Source: Candidatus Laterigemmans baculatus (GTDB lineage: Bacteria > Planctomycetota > Planctomycetia > Pirellulales > Pirellulaceae). Taken from it: a stretch of DNA of 64,000 nt. This document shows positions 34,505-42,426 of this stretch, in pieces. The number at the start of each line of letters is the position of its first letter. The stretch's first letter is position 1. A program made the position numbers and the translations under genes. The stretch lies in assembly GCF_010367455.1 (NCBI RefSeq), contig NZ_WRPR01000126.1:21694-85693 (forward strand). Direction: 5' to 3'. The notes beneath the pieces are model-generated. The model was not told the DNA's origin. It ran no database searches and worked only from the letters and a program-made list of their open reading frames with translations.

Positions 34505-36904
34505 TCAAAACTTAATGAGTATGGTTATGTTCTTCTCCTGCAGAATCGCAGGTCGGGCCAACAAGCCGCCTTCCGGAAGCGTTTCAAAACTCAGTGTCCC
34601 GAGGTCTACCTCAACACCGCTGGCGAACTCTGCGAGAGAATTTTTTAGGTTTGCAAACTGATCGACTAGTTCCGCGGCCTTTTCCGCTAGATCGCTGAAT
34701 TCTCGGGCCTTTTTCCTCAACGCAGTTTTTGCGTCATCCGTCACCACACCCGCCATTTCGGCTTTGATGGCTGCAGTTCTATCTTCGTACTCAGACTTCA
34801 GTCGCGAAGCTTCCTTGCTCAAGCTGTCATGTCTCTCGATGAGATTCGCAATCCCAGTAATAGCCTTCTCTTTGAGGGTTACGCCTTCAAGCGGAATGGT
34901 CTTCTCGGGGCCATCATCGATTGGCGTGAGTGATGTTGACTGGTGAAGCGCACGCAGTACTTCAGAAGTCTTGCATGTTCGCTCGTAATCCCGCCGCACA
35001 TTGGTTGCAATTCTTTCAAGCTCTTCTAATCCGTCGATGCTGGGTCTGCTAGAATCGAAGACAATCCGCACGATCACTTCGTTATTTGCTGCTGACGAAA
35101 ATGCGGAAACCAGTGGGTTTTTTGAAAATGGAGTTGAGACCCTGCTGTAATTTTTGAATTCTTGAATTTGGGAGATTTGAGAGATCGCAAAGGGCTTATC
35201 CATCGCGATTAGCTTCCGATTCCTCGCTTCCTGATTGAGCTTCCTCGTCGTTAGTCGCACTGGGGCGACGCGTTCGATCTCCAGAGCGTTTTTGTCGGGA
35301 TAGTACCATGTGCTTCCCTGCGCACCCTCGATTTTATCGAACGGTATTCGTGCCACGCCGTCGATGGTGCCCACAGCCAAACTTTCTATATCGAGAGACA
35401 CTCGAAACGGCCCAAATAAAGCCATGCGTTCGGCGGCGGCTTTCTCGGCGGCGGCTTTCTCGGCGGCGGCTTTCTCGGCAGCGGCTTTCTCGGCAGCGGC
35501 TTTCTCGGCAGCGGCTTTCTCGGCGGCGGCTTTCTCGGCAGCGGCTTTCTCGGCGGCGGCTTTCTCGGCGGCGGCTTTCTCGGCGGCGGCTTTCTCAGCA
35601 GCAGCTTTCTCAGCAGCAGCTTTCTCGGCGGCAGCTTTCTCGGCGGCCGCTTTCTCGGCAGCCGCTTTCTCGGCAGCCGCTTTCTCGGCGGCAGCTTTCT
35701 CGGCGGCAGCTTTCTCGGCGGCAGCTTTCTCGGCGGCAGCTTTCTCGGCGGCAGCTTTCTCAGCGGCAGCTTTTTCCGCTTCAGCCGCTGATCCAGCAGT
35801 GTCCTTGTTAGATGCCACAGACGCGGAAACTCGGTGGTAAATCTGAGGAACGCCGAATACCGCAGCAGACCCGGCCAGCACGGCCAATAAGGCGCCCAAT
35901 ATGTACGCAGCTTTCAGGTTTCGACTCGCCGTCGGTGCTTTTTCTAACGGAGGACCGGGAGGCAACCTGCGGCTGCGCAGAGCGGGTGACGGCGGAGGTG
36001 AAAGGGTGTCCTTGCCGGGTGGGGGGGCAGGGAGCGGAGTATCCGCATACGCCAGGGCTCGTGCATCGGGTTCGGGTGCGGTGGAGGCACGGAATTCGTG
36101 GGCCGCTGGAGCCCCCGTTTGCGCACGCTCTGTAAAAGCAGAACTCGGCGCCGGTTGTAGATCGACCGTCAGGTCAATTACCTGCCCGCGTGCCGCCGCG
36201 AGCCTTGCTTCCTCAGATCCTTCGACGACGCAGCGGACGCGGCAGTCGATGTCGGGAGAGAGGTTCGCGGCATAGGTGCTGAAAGTGGCTTGCCAGCGCT
36301 CACTCGCCGGAAGCAAGGCAATTGATTCATCGATCAGCTCAAGGAGTTTCGATTGCTGGGCGAGAGAGTAAACGATCCAAGTCGGCTTGCTCGAGCGAAC
36401 AGTAAGTGCTTCGGCAACGACGCCGCCCCATCCGGCATCACCGGTGATCGACTGCCAGGCGTGGCAGATCGCCGGCTGTTGGTCGCCCTGTGGGATCGCG
36501 GGACCGGTCGCGGGCGTCTCGCAATTGCCGTCCCAGTTGGATCGCATCACTCCCGAGTGACGCAGCAGCCAAGCGGGCCCGGCGGCAGGTGCCTCTGCCG
36601 CGTCGACGACCACGTGATGTGCAATCTTATTCGTGCGACCGCTGTAGTCGGTGCCATAGTCGCCGACGCGGGACAGAACGGAAAGACTCTGCCCCGAGAG
36701 AGAGATCCGGAAGTGCGAATATGCCACCGGATTCTCGCTCGCTTGCGGATGCTGCGGTGGAAAAAGCTGGCGATATCCGGAAAGTGATTCCAGCCGGTTC
36801 GCCAAATTCAGTGGCATTCCGGCGGTGCTGAGCACCGTGCAGAACCCCCGGCTTCCCTGTCGCAGCCCTCGCGGGGCGGACGTGTAAAGCAGTTCGACAC
36901 TCAC
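34505..36904 (-). CDS. GAP1-like GTPase-associated protein fused to a TolA-like repeat stalk
   Basis: A 799-residue protein. Residues about 1-250 resemble the GTPase-associated protein 1 N-terminal domains (GAP1-N type) of Aravind-group conflict systems: MSVELLYTSAPRGLRQGSRG, then FCTVLSTAGMP and AYSHFRISLSGQSLSVLSRV. A proline-rich linker, one membrane helix (AAYILGALLAVLAGSAAVFG, near 330) and then about 23 tandem AEKAA pentapeptides follow. The remaining 300 residues form a C-terminal domain with a coiled coil. The Ala/Glu/Lys helix after a membrane anchor strongly recalls TolA domain II, a stalk that spans the periplasm. It is coupled to the GTPase gene by a four-base overlap, the classic GTPase-GAP1 pairing. 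Family assignment of the N-terminal domain is from memory and should be confirmed. Confidence 0.8.
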   Translation of the reverse strand: MSVELLYTSAPRGLRQGSRGFCTVLSTAGMPLNLANRLESLSGYRQLFPPQHPQASENPVAYSHFRISLSGQSLSVLSRVGDYGTDYSGRTNKIAHHVVVDAAEAPAAGPAWLLRHSGVMRSNWDGNCETPATGPAIPQGDQQPAICHAWQSITGDAGWGGVVAEALTVRSSKPTWIVYSLAQQSKLLELIDESIALLPASERWQATFSTYAANLSPDIDCRVRCVVEGSEEARLAAARGQVIDLTVDLQPAPSSAFTERAQTGAPAAHEFRASTAPEPDARALAYADTPLPAPPPGKDTLSPPPSPALRSRRLPPGPPLEKAPTASRNLKAAYILGALLAVLAGSAAVFGVPQIYHRVSASVASNKDTAGSAAEAEKAAAEKAAAEKAAAEKAAAEKAAAEKAAAEKAAAEKAAAEKAAAEKAAAEKAAAEKAAAEKAAAEKAAAEKAAAEKAAAEKAAAEKAAAEKAAAEKAAAEKAAAEKAAAEKAAAERMALFGPFRVSLDIESLAVGTIDGVARIPFDKIEGAQGSTWYYPDKNALEIERVAPVRLTTRKLNQEARNRKLIAMDKPFAISQISQIQEFKNYSRVSTPFSKNPLVSAFSSAANNEVIVRIVFDSSRPSIDGLEELERIATNVRRDYERTCKTSEVLRALHQSTSLTPIDDGPEKTIPLEGVTLKEKAITGIANLIERHDSLSKEASRLKSEYEDRTAAIKAEMAGVVTDDAKTALRKKAREFSDLAEKAAELVDQFANLKNSLAEFASGVEVDLGTLSFETLPEGGLLARPAILQEKNITILIKF
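35430..35784. repeat. 15-bp tandem repeat encoding AEKAA (about 23 units)
   Basis: The unit GCGGCGGCTTTCTCG and close variants repeat in frame. Neighbouring units share the same synonymous codons in blocks (GCGGCGGCT, then GCAGCAGCT, then GCGGCAGCT), which suggests growth by slippage or unequal exchange while the protein sequence is kept. Confidence 0.95.
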
Positions 36905-38214
36905 GACGCTTGTCCGCTTTGAGGAGAGATAATGTGCTGAGAACCAATAAGACCTCTCGCCGACGAATTCAGCGCGTACAGCATCGGAACTTCGACCCAG
37001 TAGGGATCCATGTCGCGAGGACGGATACCAAGCGAGCCACTCTCCGGGTCCAGTTCCGGGCTACGGCCCGTGGCACTCACCGGAATGAAGGTCAAGTCCC
37101 GGGCAAATCCTTCCGCCGCTGCAACAATCTCTGGGCACAGCTCTCGGAGCAGGTCGCCAACTTGGCTGGAGATCGCCTGAATTCGGTCTCGGTTCAGCGA
37201 GCGGACACTTTGTCCTTGGATATCGAAGTACGGCTCATCGCGGGACGCCTCGGGCAGCAGGCGGTGCCAGCTGTCCCATTTGGTAACAACGATGACCAAT
37301 GGGCGTTGGTGCAGCTCGTCTTCCCGAAGTCCCGCATGGCGACGCACGCGCTGGATCGCTTCCAGCAGAATTGTGTCCTGACGAACGCTTGCCTCACGGT
37401 CTAGTCTCGCCGTCCGGCGAGTCATTTGTGGGTCCTCAGACTTGCCTTCGCATGCGCGACGGAAACGGGGATCCTGCGTCGGATCGAAGCAGAAGAATAG
37501 GCACGACGACAGCGCTAGGTGTCGAGTGACCGGACTGGACACTGTATCCGCGCCTGGAAGGAAGCTCTCCCCCGCGTTGTCATACAGGCACATAATCCGT
37601 GAGATTCGCTTGCTGCGGGCATGGTTGGGATGCTTTCCCAGTGGCTGCAGCGTGAACATGAACGGGCGTGGCAGCGTGATGGAGTGGTCACCCATGTTGA
37701 CCAGATCGTACAGGTCGCCCTGTGTTTCCGTTTTCGCGATCGCTACGAGCTGGTCGGGATTGGGATTAAGGAACTGCTGTTCCTCGTATTGATGCAATCG
37801 TGCATTGGCGGATGCATCGGCATCGTTCATTGATACGCTGAAGTATCGGGGAAGCGTCTGTCGCATCTTCCAGGTCATTGAGGCGAGGAAGTAGCTTTTG
37901 CCGCAGGCAGGGGCACCCAAAATCGAGAAGAAGATCGACGGTACTTGGTAGAACGGTCGCGGGACCTCAAGGTGGCAGTTCGGGCACGCCATTTTCGTCG
38001 CGCGATAACCTCCCTCGTCGATAGCATCCCCTTCAACGGAAAACCGTGACGGAAGAAACCGTCGCGCATGCTCAAAGCCGAGCTTGGCATCTCCCGAAAG
38101 ATCCGGATGTTCAGAAATCCATAGCGACTCTTCGGGTGCAAATCGCTGCCAGCAGTGTGGGCACGTCACCTCTGTGAGCAGAGTTAAAGCGGAAGCAGGA
38201 GAAGCAGCTGGCAT
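36901..38214 (-). CDS. Zinc-finger TRAFAC-like GTPase paired with GAP1
   Basis: A 437-residue protein beginning with a split zinc-binding module (VTCPHCWQRF near 17 and MACPNCHLEV near 78). A GTPase domain follows: P-loop GAPACGKSYFL near 98-106, a switch-2-like CLYDNAGESF near 208, and a base-specificity-like VIVVTKWDSW near 308. Walker A with Cys-Gly-Lys-Ser is intact. Such GTPases occur next to GAP1 proteins in predicted NTP-dependent conflict systems (Kaur, Burroughs, Iyer and Aravind; from memory). It is the first gene of the tightly coupled operon. The 250 bp upstream separates it from the protease gene. It has no membrane segment, so it should act in the cytoplasm on the N-terminal part of the GAP1-like protein. 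Confidence 0.8.
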   Translation of the reverse strand: MPAASPASALTLLTEVTCPHCWQRFAPEESLWISEHPDLSGDAKLGFEHARRFLPSRFSVEGDAIDEGGYRATKMACPNCHLEVPRPFYQVPSIFFSILGAPACGKSYFLASMTWKMRQTLPRYFSVSMNDADASANARLHQYEEQQFLNPNPDQLVAIAKTETQGDLYDLVNMGDHSITLPRPFMFTLQPLGKHPNHARSKRISRIMCLYDNAGESFLPGADTVSSPVTRHLALSSCLFFCFDPTQDPRFRRACEGKSEDPQMTRRTARLDREASVRQDTILLEAIQRVRRHAGLREDELHQRPLVIVVTKWDSWHRLLPEASRDEPYFDIQGQSVRSLNRDRIQAISSQVGDLLRELCPEIVAAAEGFARDLTFIPVSATGRSPELDPESGSLGIRPRDMDPYWVEVPMLYALNSSARGLIGSQHIISPQSGQAS

Positions 38215-38464
38215 GCGCGAGTTTGTTCCAGTGAAGAAGCGATGGGTTGTCAGTAATGGCAGAAATCCCCGAGCCCCAGGGGATCACGCGTAAGTCGTCG
38301 GTCAGAGGAGTAAGATCGCCGTCCACTTGGCGACGCCATCGCCGCTCCTCAATGAAGAGGCTTTCGTGGTGAGGAGCTCAGATGCGGCGTTGGTGGTCTC
38401 GTGACTCCGGCGCCGGTTGCGGCTCGCGAATGGTCGTGAGTGCCCGACTTTGTTTCAATGACAA

Positions 38465-40336
38465 CTACTGACCTCGGAGTAGTCCTCTCTCACAATCCGG
38501 ACAGTCGGCACCCCCCTTGCCAGAGCAGACGGTGCATTTGAGCCGAACCACCTCCTCTCCGTAGACTGGGCCCGTTTTCCCTGGGGCGACCATCGCCCGT
38601 CCCACGACCACCTTCTTCTTCGCGGTGACGGCGCCACGGTTGCATCGCGAATTTCGGCAGTCAAGGAAGCCCACTCCGTTGCAGCGAGAGCACCACAGTT
38701 CTGGCAAGATGCCCGTTGGAGGCTGCAGTCTCGACGCCGGTTCCGGGCTCGCAGTTGGGGCTCGCCCCGCAGACGGTGCCGGCCCACGCGGGGTATCCCC
38801 GTACACGAGAACGCAGAAGATAGAAGATCGGTACCGCTCTACGATCTCCTGCTTGCTCAGATGCTGGCCCGGCGGACCAGGTTGGGCGAGCGAAATTTGA
38901 GGTGCGGTTGCCGCAAGCCATTTGCGAGCCTCCAGGCCGAACACGCCGATGCCGCGTTTTTCGTCCGTCAGCAAGCTGTCGATGGTGCCGTTCCCCAAGC
39001 TTCTCGCGGTGGCGACTCCCACCGCCGATCCGTCGAGTCCGAATATCGGTCCACCACTGTTGCCAGAGTCGATCTTGGCGTCCGTCCACAACTCGCGGGT
39101 TACGGGGTGGATTTTGTTCAGTAAGCCGCCGCTCACCGTCAGCGAAGCGCCGAATCGCTGCGGGTCGGGGTACCCGCAGATCAGCAGATCGCTGCCTTCC
39201 GTCGGTTGGGAGAGACAAAATGGAACTGGAGGAACATTGAGTCCATCGACTCGCAGGAGGGCGAGATCCGGTCCTCCAGGCGATGCGAGAATCACCTCCG
39301 AAGCGAGGAGTGGCTTACCGCTGGTGACGGACGGTGAATGGCCCTCGTTCCAGACCGCCAGCGCTTGCGTCCGCGTTGTTTTCTCCGCCACGTGCCGGTT
39401 AGTCATCACCCAATTGGGCGCGATGACGAAACCGCTTCCACTGCTCAGTAGTTCTAAGCCCTTCAAGCTTGTCGGGAGCGGCAGTTCGCTCGGCTCAGTT
39501 GCACCGGCGGATGAGGTTTGCGTTTCGGCCGCGGGTGCTGTGCTGTCGGTGAGGTAGAAGAAAAAAGGCGGAAGTGCATCGATCTCGTGCCGCGAGGAAA
39601 CGTTCGCGCTTTTCAGACGGAGTTCACTGAGCTTAGCGGAGTTGATTGCCAGCCGACTGCCTGTCTCCGCAGCTTTCTCCGAAAGCAGTCTCGCGTTATG
39701 GATGAGAACGCCATGCGCTGATGCTGACTCGAGTTCCAGGGCCTTGAGCAAGAGGACGGCTGCGGTGGACCCTCGGTTTTCCTTGATTTCGCAGACGGCC
39801 TGGTTGTTCAGCACGGAAACGAGGGTCTCGTGATGGCGCTCGGGGAAGTTCTCACGCTGGGCCTCGATACGGCGTTCAACTTCCGCCAAGATTGCCCGCG
39901 CCTTGCGCGGTTCGTTTTCGATCGCGGCCGCGGAAACGGCCGCGTACAGCCCAGGGATAGGGCTGGAGGAAAGCTGGTTGTGGATTGCAACGAAGGTTCC
40001 GAAGGACGTTGCTGACCGCTTCAGGAGTTCACCGGCGGGAACTTCGCACAACTCCACCGATTGTCGGTCGTCCGCGTCGAACAGCCGCAGCTCGAGCCAC
40101 AGGACGTCGTCTTGGGACAGCCGTTGAATCGGCACCGTAACTTCGTCGCCTGTAGCTTTTCGTAGGGTGACGTTTCCGTCTGCTTGAGACACGTAGGAAG
40201 CGTCAACGCTGAAGTTGCCGAAGCGGGCCTTCCACGTCCTGACCTCCGAGGTGTCCCCGTTCGCTTCCGCAGCGTGTGACGAGATGCTCCCAAAGCAGGA
40301 GAGCACGGAGCAGCAGATGAAAAATAGCCAGCGCAC
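38465..40336 (-). CDS. Secreted SHD1-trypsin-like serine protease with zinc-ribbon end
   Basis: A 623-residue exported protein. The signal peptide is MRWLFFICCSVLSCFGS with a cleavage site around SHAAEA. An SHD1-like domain (about 33-87; VRTWKARFGNFSVDASYV), common in planctomycete exported proteins, follows. The S1 trypsin-like domain (about 290-470) has the triad in place: His in WVMTNRHVAEK, Asp in GPDLALLRVDG, Ser in DSGNSGGPIFG. The C-terminal 80 residues hold four Cys pairs of DnaJ-zinc-finger style (CSRCNGVGFLDC; CTVCSGKGGADCPDC). It is on the same strand, 250 bp upstream of the GTPase gene. Membership in the cluster is likely but not certain, since the gap could hold a promoter. Confidence 0.85.
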   Translation of the reverse strand: MRWLFFICCSVLSCFGSISSHAAEANGDTSEVRTWKARFGNFSVDASYVSQADGNVTLRKATGDEVTVPIQRLSQDDVLWLELRLFDADDRQSVELCEVPAGELLKRSATSFGTFVAIHNQLSSSPIPGLYAAVSAAAIENEPRKARAILAEVERRIEAQRENFPERHHETLVSVLNNQAVCEIKENRGSTAAVLLLKALELESASAHGVLIHNARLLSEKAAETGSRLAINSAKLSELRLKSANVSSRHEIDALPPFFFYLTDSTAPAAETQTSSAGATEPSELPLPTSLKGLELLSSGSGFVIAPNWVMTNRHVAEKTTRTQALAVWNEGHSPSVTSGKPLLASEVILASPGGPDLALLRVDGLNVPPVPFCLSQPTEGSDLLICGYPDPQRFGASLTVSGGLLNKIHPVTRELWTDAKIDSGNSGGPIFGLDGSAVGVATARSLGNGTIDSLLTDEKRGIGVFGLEARKWLAATAPQISLAQPGPPGQHLSKQEIVERYRSSIFCVLVYGDTPRGPAPSAGRAPTASPEPASRLQPPTGILPELWCSRCNGVGFLDCRNSRCNRGAVTAKKKVVVGRAMVAPGKTGPVYGEEVVRLKCTVCSGKGGADCPDCERGLLRGQ

Positions 40337-40483
40337 TGGAGGGCCCCCGAATGGTAGTGTCCGAGGAAAGCAGTTTACACACGGGAGGTGTGTCGAAAAG
40401 CCCTTTCGGGGGGAAAAGTCGCTGTGGATCTCCGCGGCCCGTCCGTTCGTGATTCCTGCGCGGATTACTGCAGGAGCCCACGC

Positions 40484-41059
40484 CTAGCTCAGCGGCGTCT
40501 TCCTCTCGGAACCCGCTGAAAACGTCAGGTATTCGGCTGGCACGGCTTCGGTGAGCCAGACTCCGTTGGCCGACTGGTAGAACTCGTGGCCGGTCTCGTG
40601 CATTCGGGCGGCGGCCACGGTCAGGACGATCGGCTTGCCGCGACGCGAGCCGACCTTGGTGGCCGTAAGCTCGTCGGCAGAGAGGTGGACGTGGTTGCGA
40701 GACCGCTTGAGTAGGCCGTGCTTGCGGATTCCATCGAGGAAAGCTGCGACGGTCCCGTGGTAAAGAGCATCGGGCGGACTCGCCGGTTCCAGCTTCAGGT
40801 CGACCGCCGTGATCGAGTGACCCTGGTTGGCTCGAATGCGGAGCCCGTCGTCGCTGAGCGAGAACCGCTTCTTGTCGTTGGTCGCGACCACCTCATGCAG
40901 GAGTTCCAGCGTGAGCGAGTGCCCATGCTGGTTGCCCTTGTCGAGCAGCACAGCGATCCCGAGCCAGCCCTCCGGATCGAGCTGCACCCCGATCACCTCC
41001 GGCTTGTGCCGCAAGACAAGGCTGAGGAATTTGCTGGTGGAGACGAGTGACTTATTCAT
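40484..41059 (-). CDS. kptA: RNA 2'-phosphotransferase (KptA/Tpt1 family)
   Basis: A 191-residue KptA/Tpt1 protein, which removes a 2'-phosphate from RNA using NAD+ and releases ADP-ribose 1'',2''-cyclic phosphate. It has the family's N-terminal winged-helix part (SKFLSLVLRHKPEVIGV, WLGIAVLLDK, FSLSDDGLRIRANQGHS) and the NAD-binding ADP-ribosyltransferase fold (ALYHGTVAAFLDGIRKHGL, RNHVHLSADE). Length is standard. The role in bacteria is unclear, since most lack the matching RNA ligase. An ADP-ribosylglycohydrolase gene lies about 1.4 kb away, though not in the same operon. Confidence 0.93.
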   Translation of the reverse strand: MNKSLVSTSKFLSLVLRHKPEVIGVQLDPEGWLGIAVLLDKGNQHGHSLTLELLHEVVATNDKKRFSLSDDGLRIRANQGHSITAVDLKLEPASPPDALYHGTVAAFLDGIRKHGLLKRSRNHVHLSADELTATKVGSRRGKPIVLTVAAARMHETGHEFYQSANGVWLTEAVPAEYLTFSAGSERKTPLS

Positions 41060-41283
41060 GAGATTCTGTTCGCTTCATGGGGTCTCGTGTCGTGCACCGC
41101 ACGATTTTGGGCCACTTCGCTGATGCGGTCGAACGCTGCTTCTGCAAGCGGGGCGGAGGATCCACAGCCTCCGAACCGCCGCCTGACCGATTCCCGGCGA
41201 CGCTGGTAAGCTGGTGCCGCTTCCCGCAGTTAGGCAGGGCACCGTTTCCCGTCGATCCCCCGGCTCATCGCAGGCCTTCATCT

Positions 41284-41511
41284 ATGGCATCGCTGACTGG
41301 TAAGTACTTCCCACTGGCCGACGAACCGACTACCGAGGACCTGGTGCCTCTCGGAGTACCGGACAAGACGGGCGTGCGAGCAATGGCCACAGGGGATTCG
41401 AGGAAACCGCGAAAGGGCGAATGGTACCTGTCGGGGGCGATCGTCGAAGCGTATCGCGCCCCAAGTGACCTCTCCAGTGAGTTCCACATTGCGAGACTGG
41501 TCGTAATGTGA
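41284..41511 (+). CDS. Small hypothetical protein
   Basis: A 75-residue plus-strand frame from ATG 41,284 (MASLTGKYFPL). The sequence (EDLVPLGVPDKTGVRAMA, GEWYLSGAIVEAYRAPSDL) is protein-like and resembles short planctomycete proteins that bear a single beta-rich fold. The same frame is open further upstream but looks non-coding there. It is divergent from kptA and convergent with the M28 peptidase gene. Ribosome binding site is weak, hence moderate confidence. Confidence 0.5.
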   Translation: MASLTGKYFPLADEPTTEDLVPLGVPDKTGVRAMATGDSRKPRKGEWYLSGAIVEAYRAPSDLSSEFHIARLVVM

Positions 41512-41538
41512 GAATGCCGCCCGACAGCCCCGTAACCG

Positions 41539-42426
41539 CTACTTGAGCAGTCGCCGCATCGCGCCTGCGACGCCGAGGGTGACTTCGGTCATGCGGGCGT
41601 AGTCGAGGGTGTCGGGGGTGTCGGTTTCGAGGTGGTAGTTGGGATTCCGCAGGAAGCTGGTGTCGGTCAGCATCAGGGCCGGGTAGCCCTGGTCCCAAAA
41701 GGAGCTGTTGTCGCTGAGGCGGATTTCTTGGACCGTTTCCGGCAGGCAGATCGAAAACAGGGGCAGTCGCGTGGCTCGCTTGAAGCCGCGGCGGAAGGCC
41801 CAGGCCAGCTTCCATGACGGCGGGTTGCCGACGGCGGCCAAGAAGTTGCCGCGGCGAGGGAAGAAGCGGTGCAAGCGGGCGGGAATGGTCGCAGGGACTT
41901 GCTGCGAGCCGAGCTTGTCGCTGAAGTACCCGACCATCTCTAAGCAGAGCATGCCGACGATCCGGTCGCCTCGCTGCCGGCACTGGCTGGCGTGATGCTG
42001 GCTCCCCATTTCGCCAAAGTTGAAGAAGAGCGGCTCCTCGCAAGCAAACGCGACGTAGCGTGCGGTCCGTCGGCCGTCATGGCTGTGGAGCAAACGGCTG
42101 ACCTCCAGCAGGACCGCGATGGCCGAGGCGTTGTCGTCGGCTCCGGGCGTTGTGCTGACCGTGTCGTAATGGGCACCCAGCAGGACGATCTGGTCGGAGC
42201 GGCTTGTCCCCCTCTTCTCCACGATCAGATTTGTGGCCTGCTCGCCGAGGGCGACGTAGGACTCCCGCTCGACCTCAAAGCCGATCTCTCGCCACTGATT
42301 CTCGAGGTACCCGATGGTGGCCGCGATCGTCTTGGGGCGCGCGAGCGTGCGGGGGCCGATCAGCCCGGCGAGGATCTCGACGTGCTGGTGGAGATTCGCT
42401 TCGATCGTTTCGCGGTCGATGGTCAT
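41539..42426 (-). CDS. M28-family metallopeptidase
   Basis: A 295-residue zinc aminopeptidase-like protein from ATG 42,426 (MTIDRETIE). Metal-site signatures are visible: LLGAHYDTVSTTPGADDNAS (His and bridging Asp), FACEEPLFF (Glu-Glu), CLEMVGYFSD (metal-binding acid in the M28 EMVGY motif), and the late His in NPNYHLETDTPDTLDY. It has no signal peptide, so it is probably cytoplasmic. Its ATG overlaps the stop of the upstream ADP-ribosylglycohydrolase gene by one base (TGATG), indicating coupled translation. The substrate is unknown. Confidence 0.9.
   Translation of the reverse strand: MTIDRETIEANLHQHVEILAGLIGPRTLARPKTIAATIGYLENQWREIGFEVERESYVALGEQATNLIVEKRGTSRSDQIVLLGAHYDTVSTTPGADDNASAIAVLLEVSRLLHSHDGRRTARYVAFACEEPLFFNFGEMGSQHHASQCRQRGDRIVGMLCLEMVGYFSDKLGSQQVPATIPARLHRFFPRRGNFLAAVGNPPSWKLAWAFRRGFKRATRLPLFSICLPETVQEIRLSDNSSFWDQGYPALMLTDTSFLRNPNYHLETDTPDTLDYARMTEVTLGVAGAMRRLLK

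Noticed and set aside
35308..35840. Plus-strand frames made of Leu-Ser-Arg or Ala-Ala-Phe-Ser repeats
   Set aside because: They are antisense readings of the 15-bp AEKAA repeat in the GAP1-like gene.
38111..38326. Small minus-strand frame MDGDLTPLTDDLRVIP
   Set aside because: The first half looks mildly protein-like, but it overlaps the GTPase gene in another frame and has no ribosome site.
27891..40336. Zorya (ZorAB) system
   Set aside because: A MotA-type and TolR-type pair is present, but the ZorA-like tail, the OmpA domain of ZorB, and the ZorC/ZorD or ZorE effectors are missing; the GTPase, GAP1, GYF and stalk proteins do not belong to Zorya.
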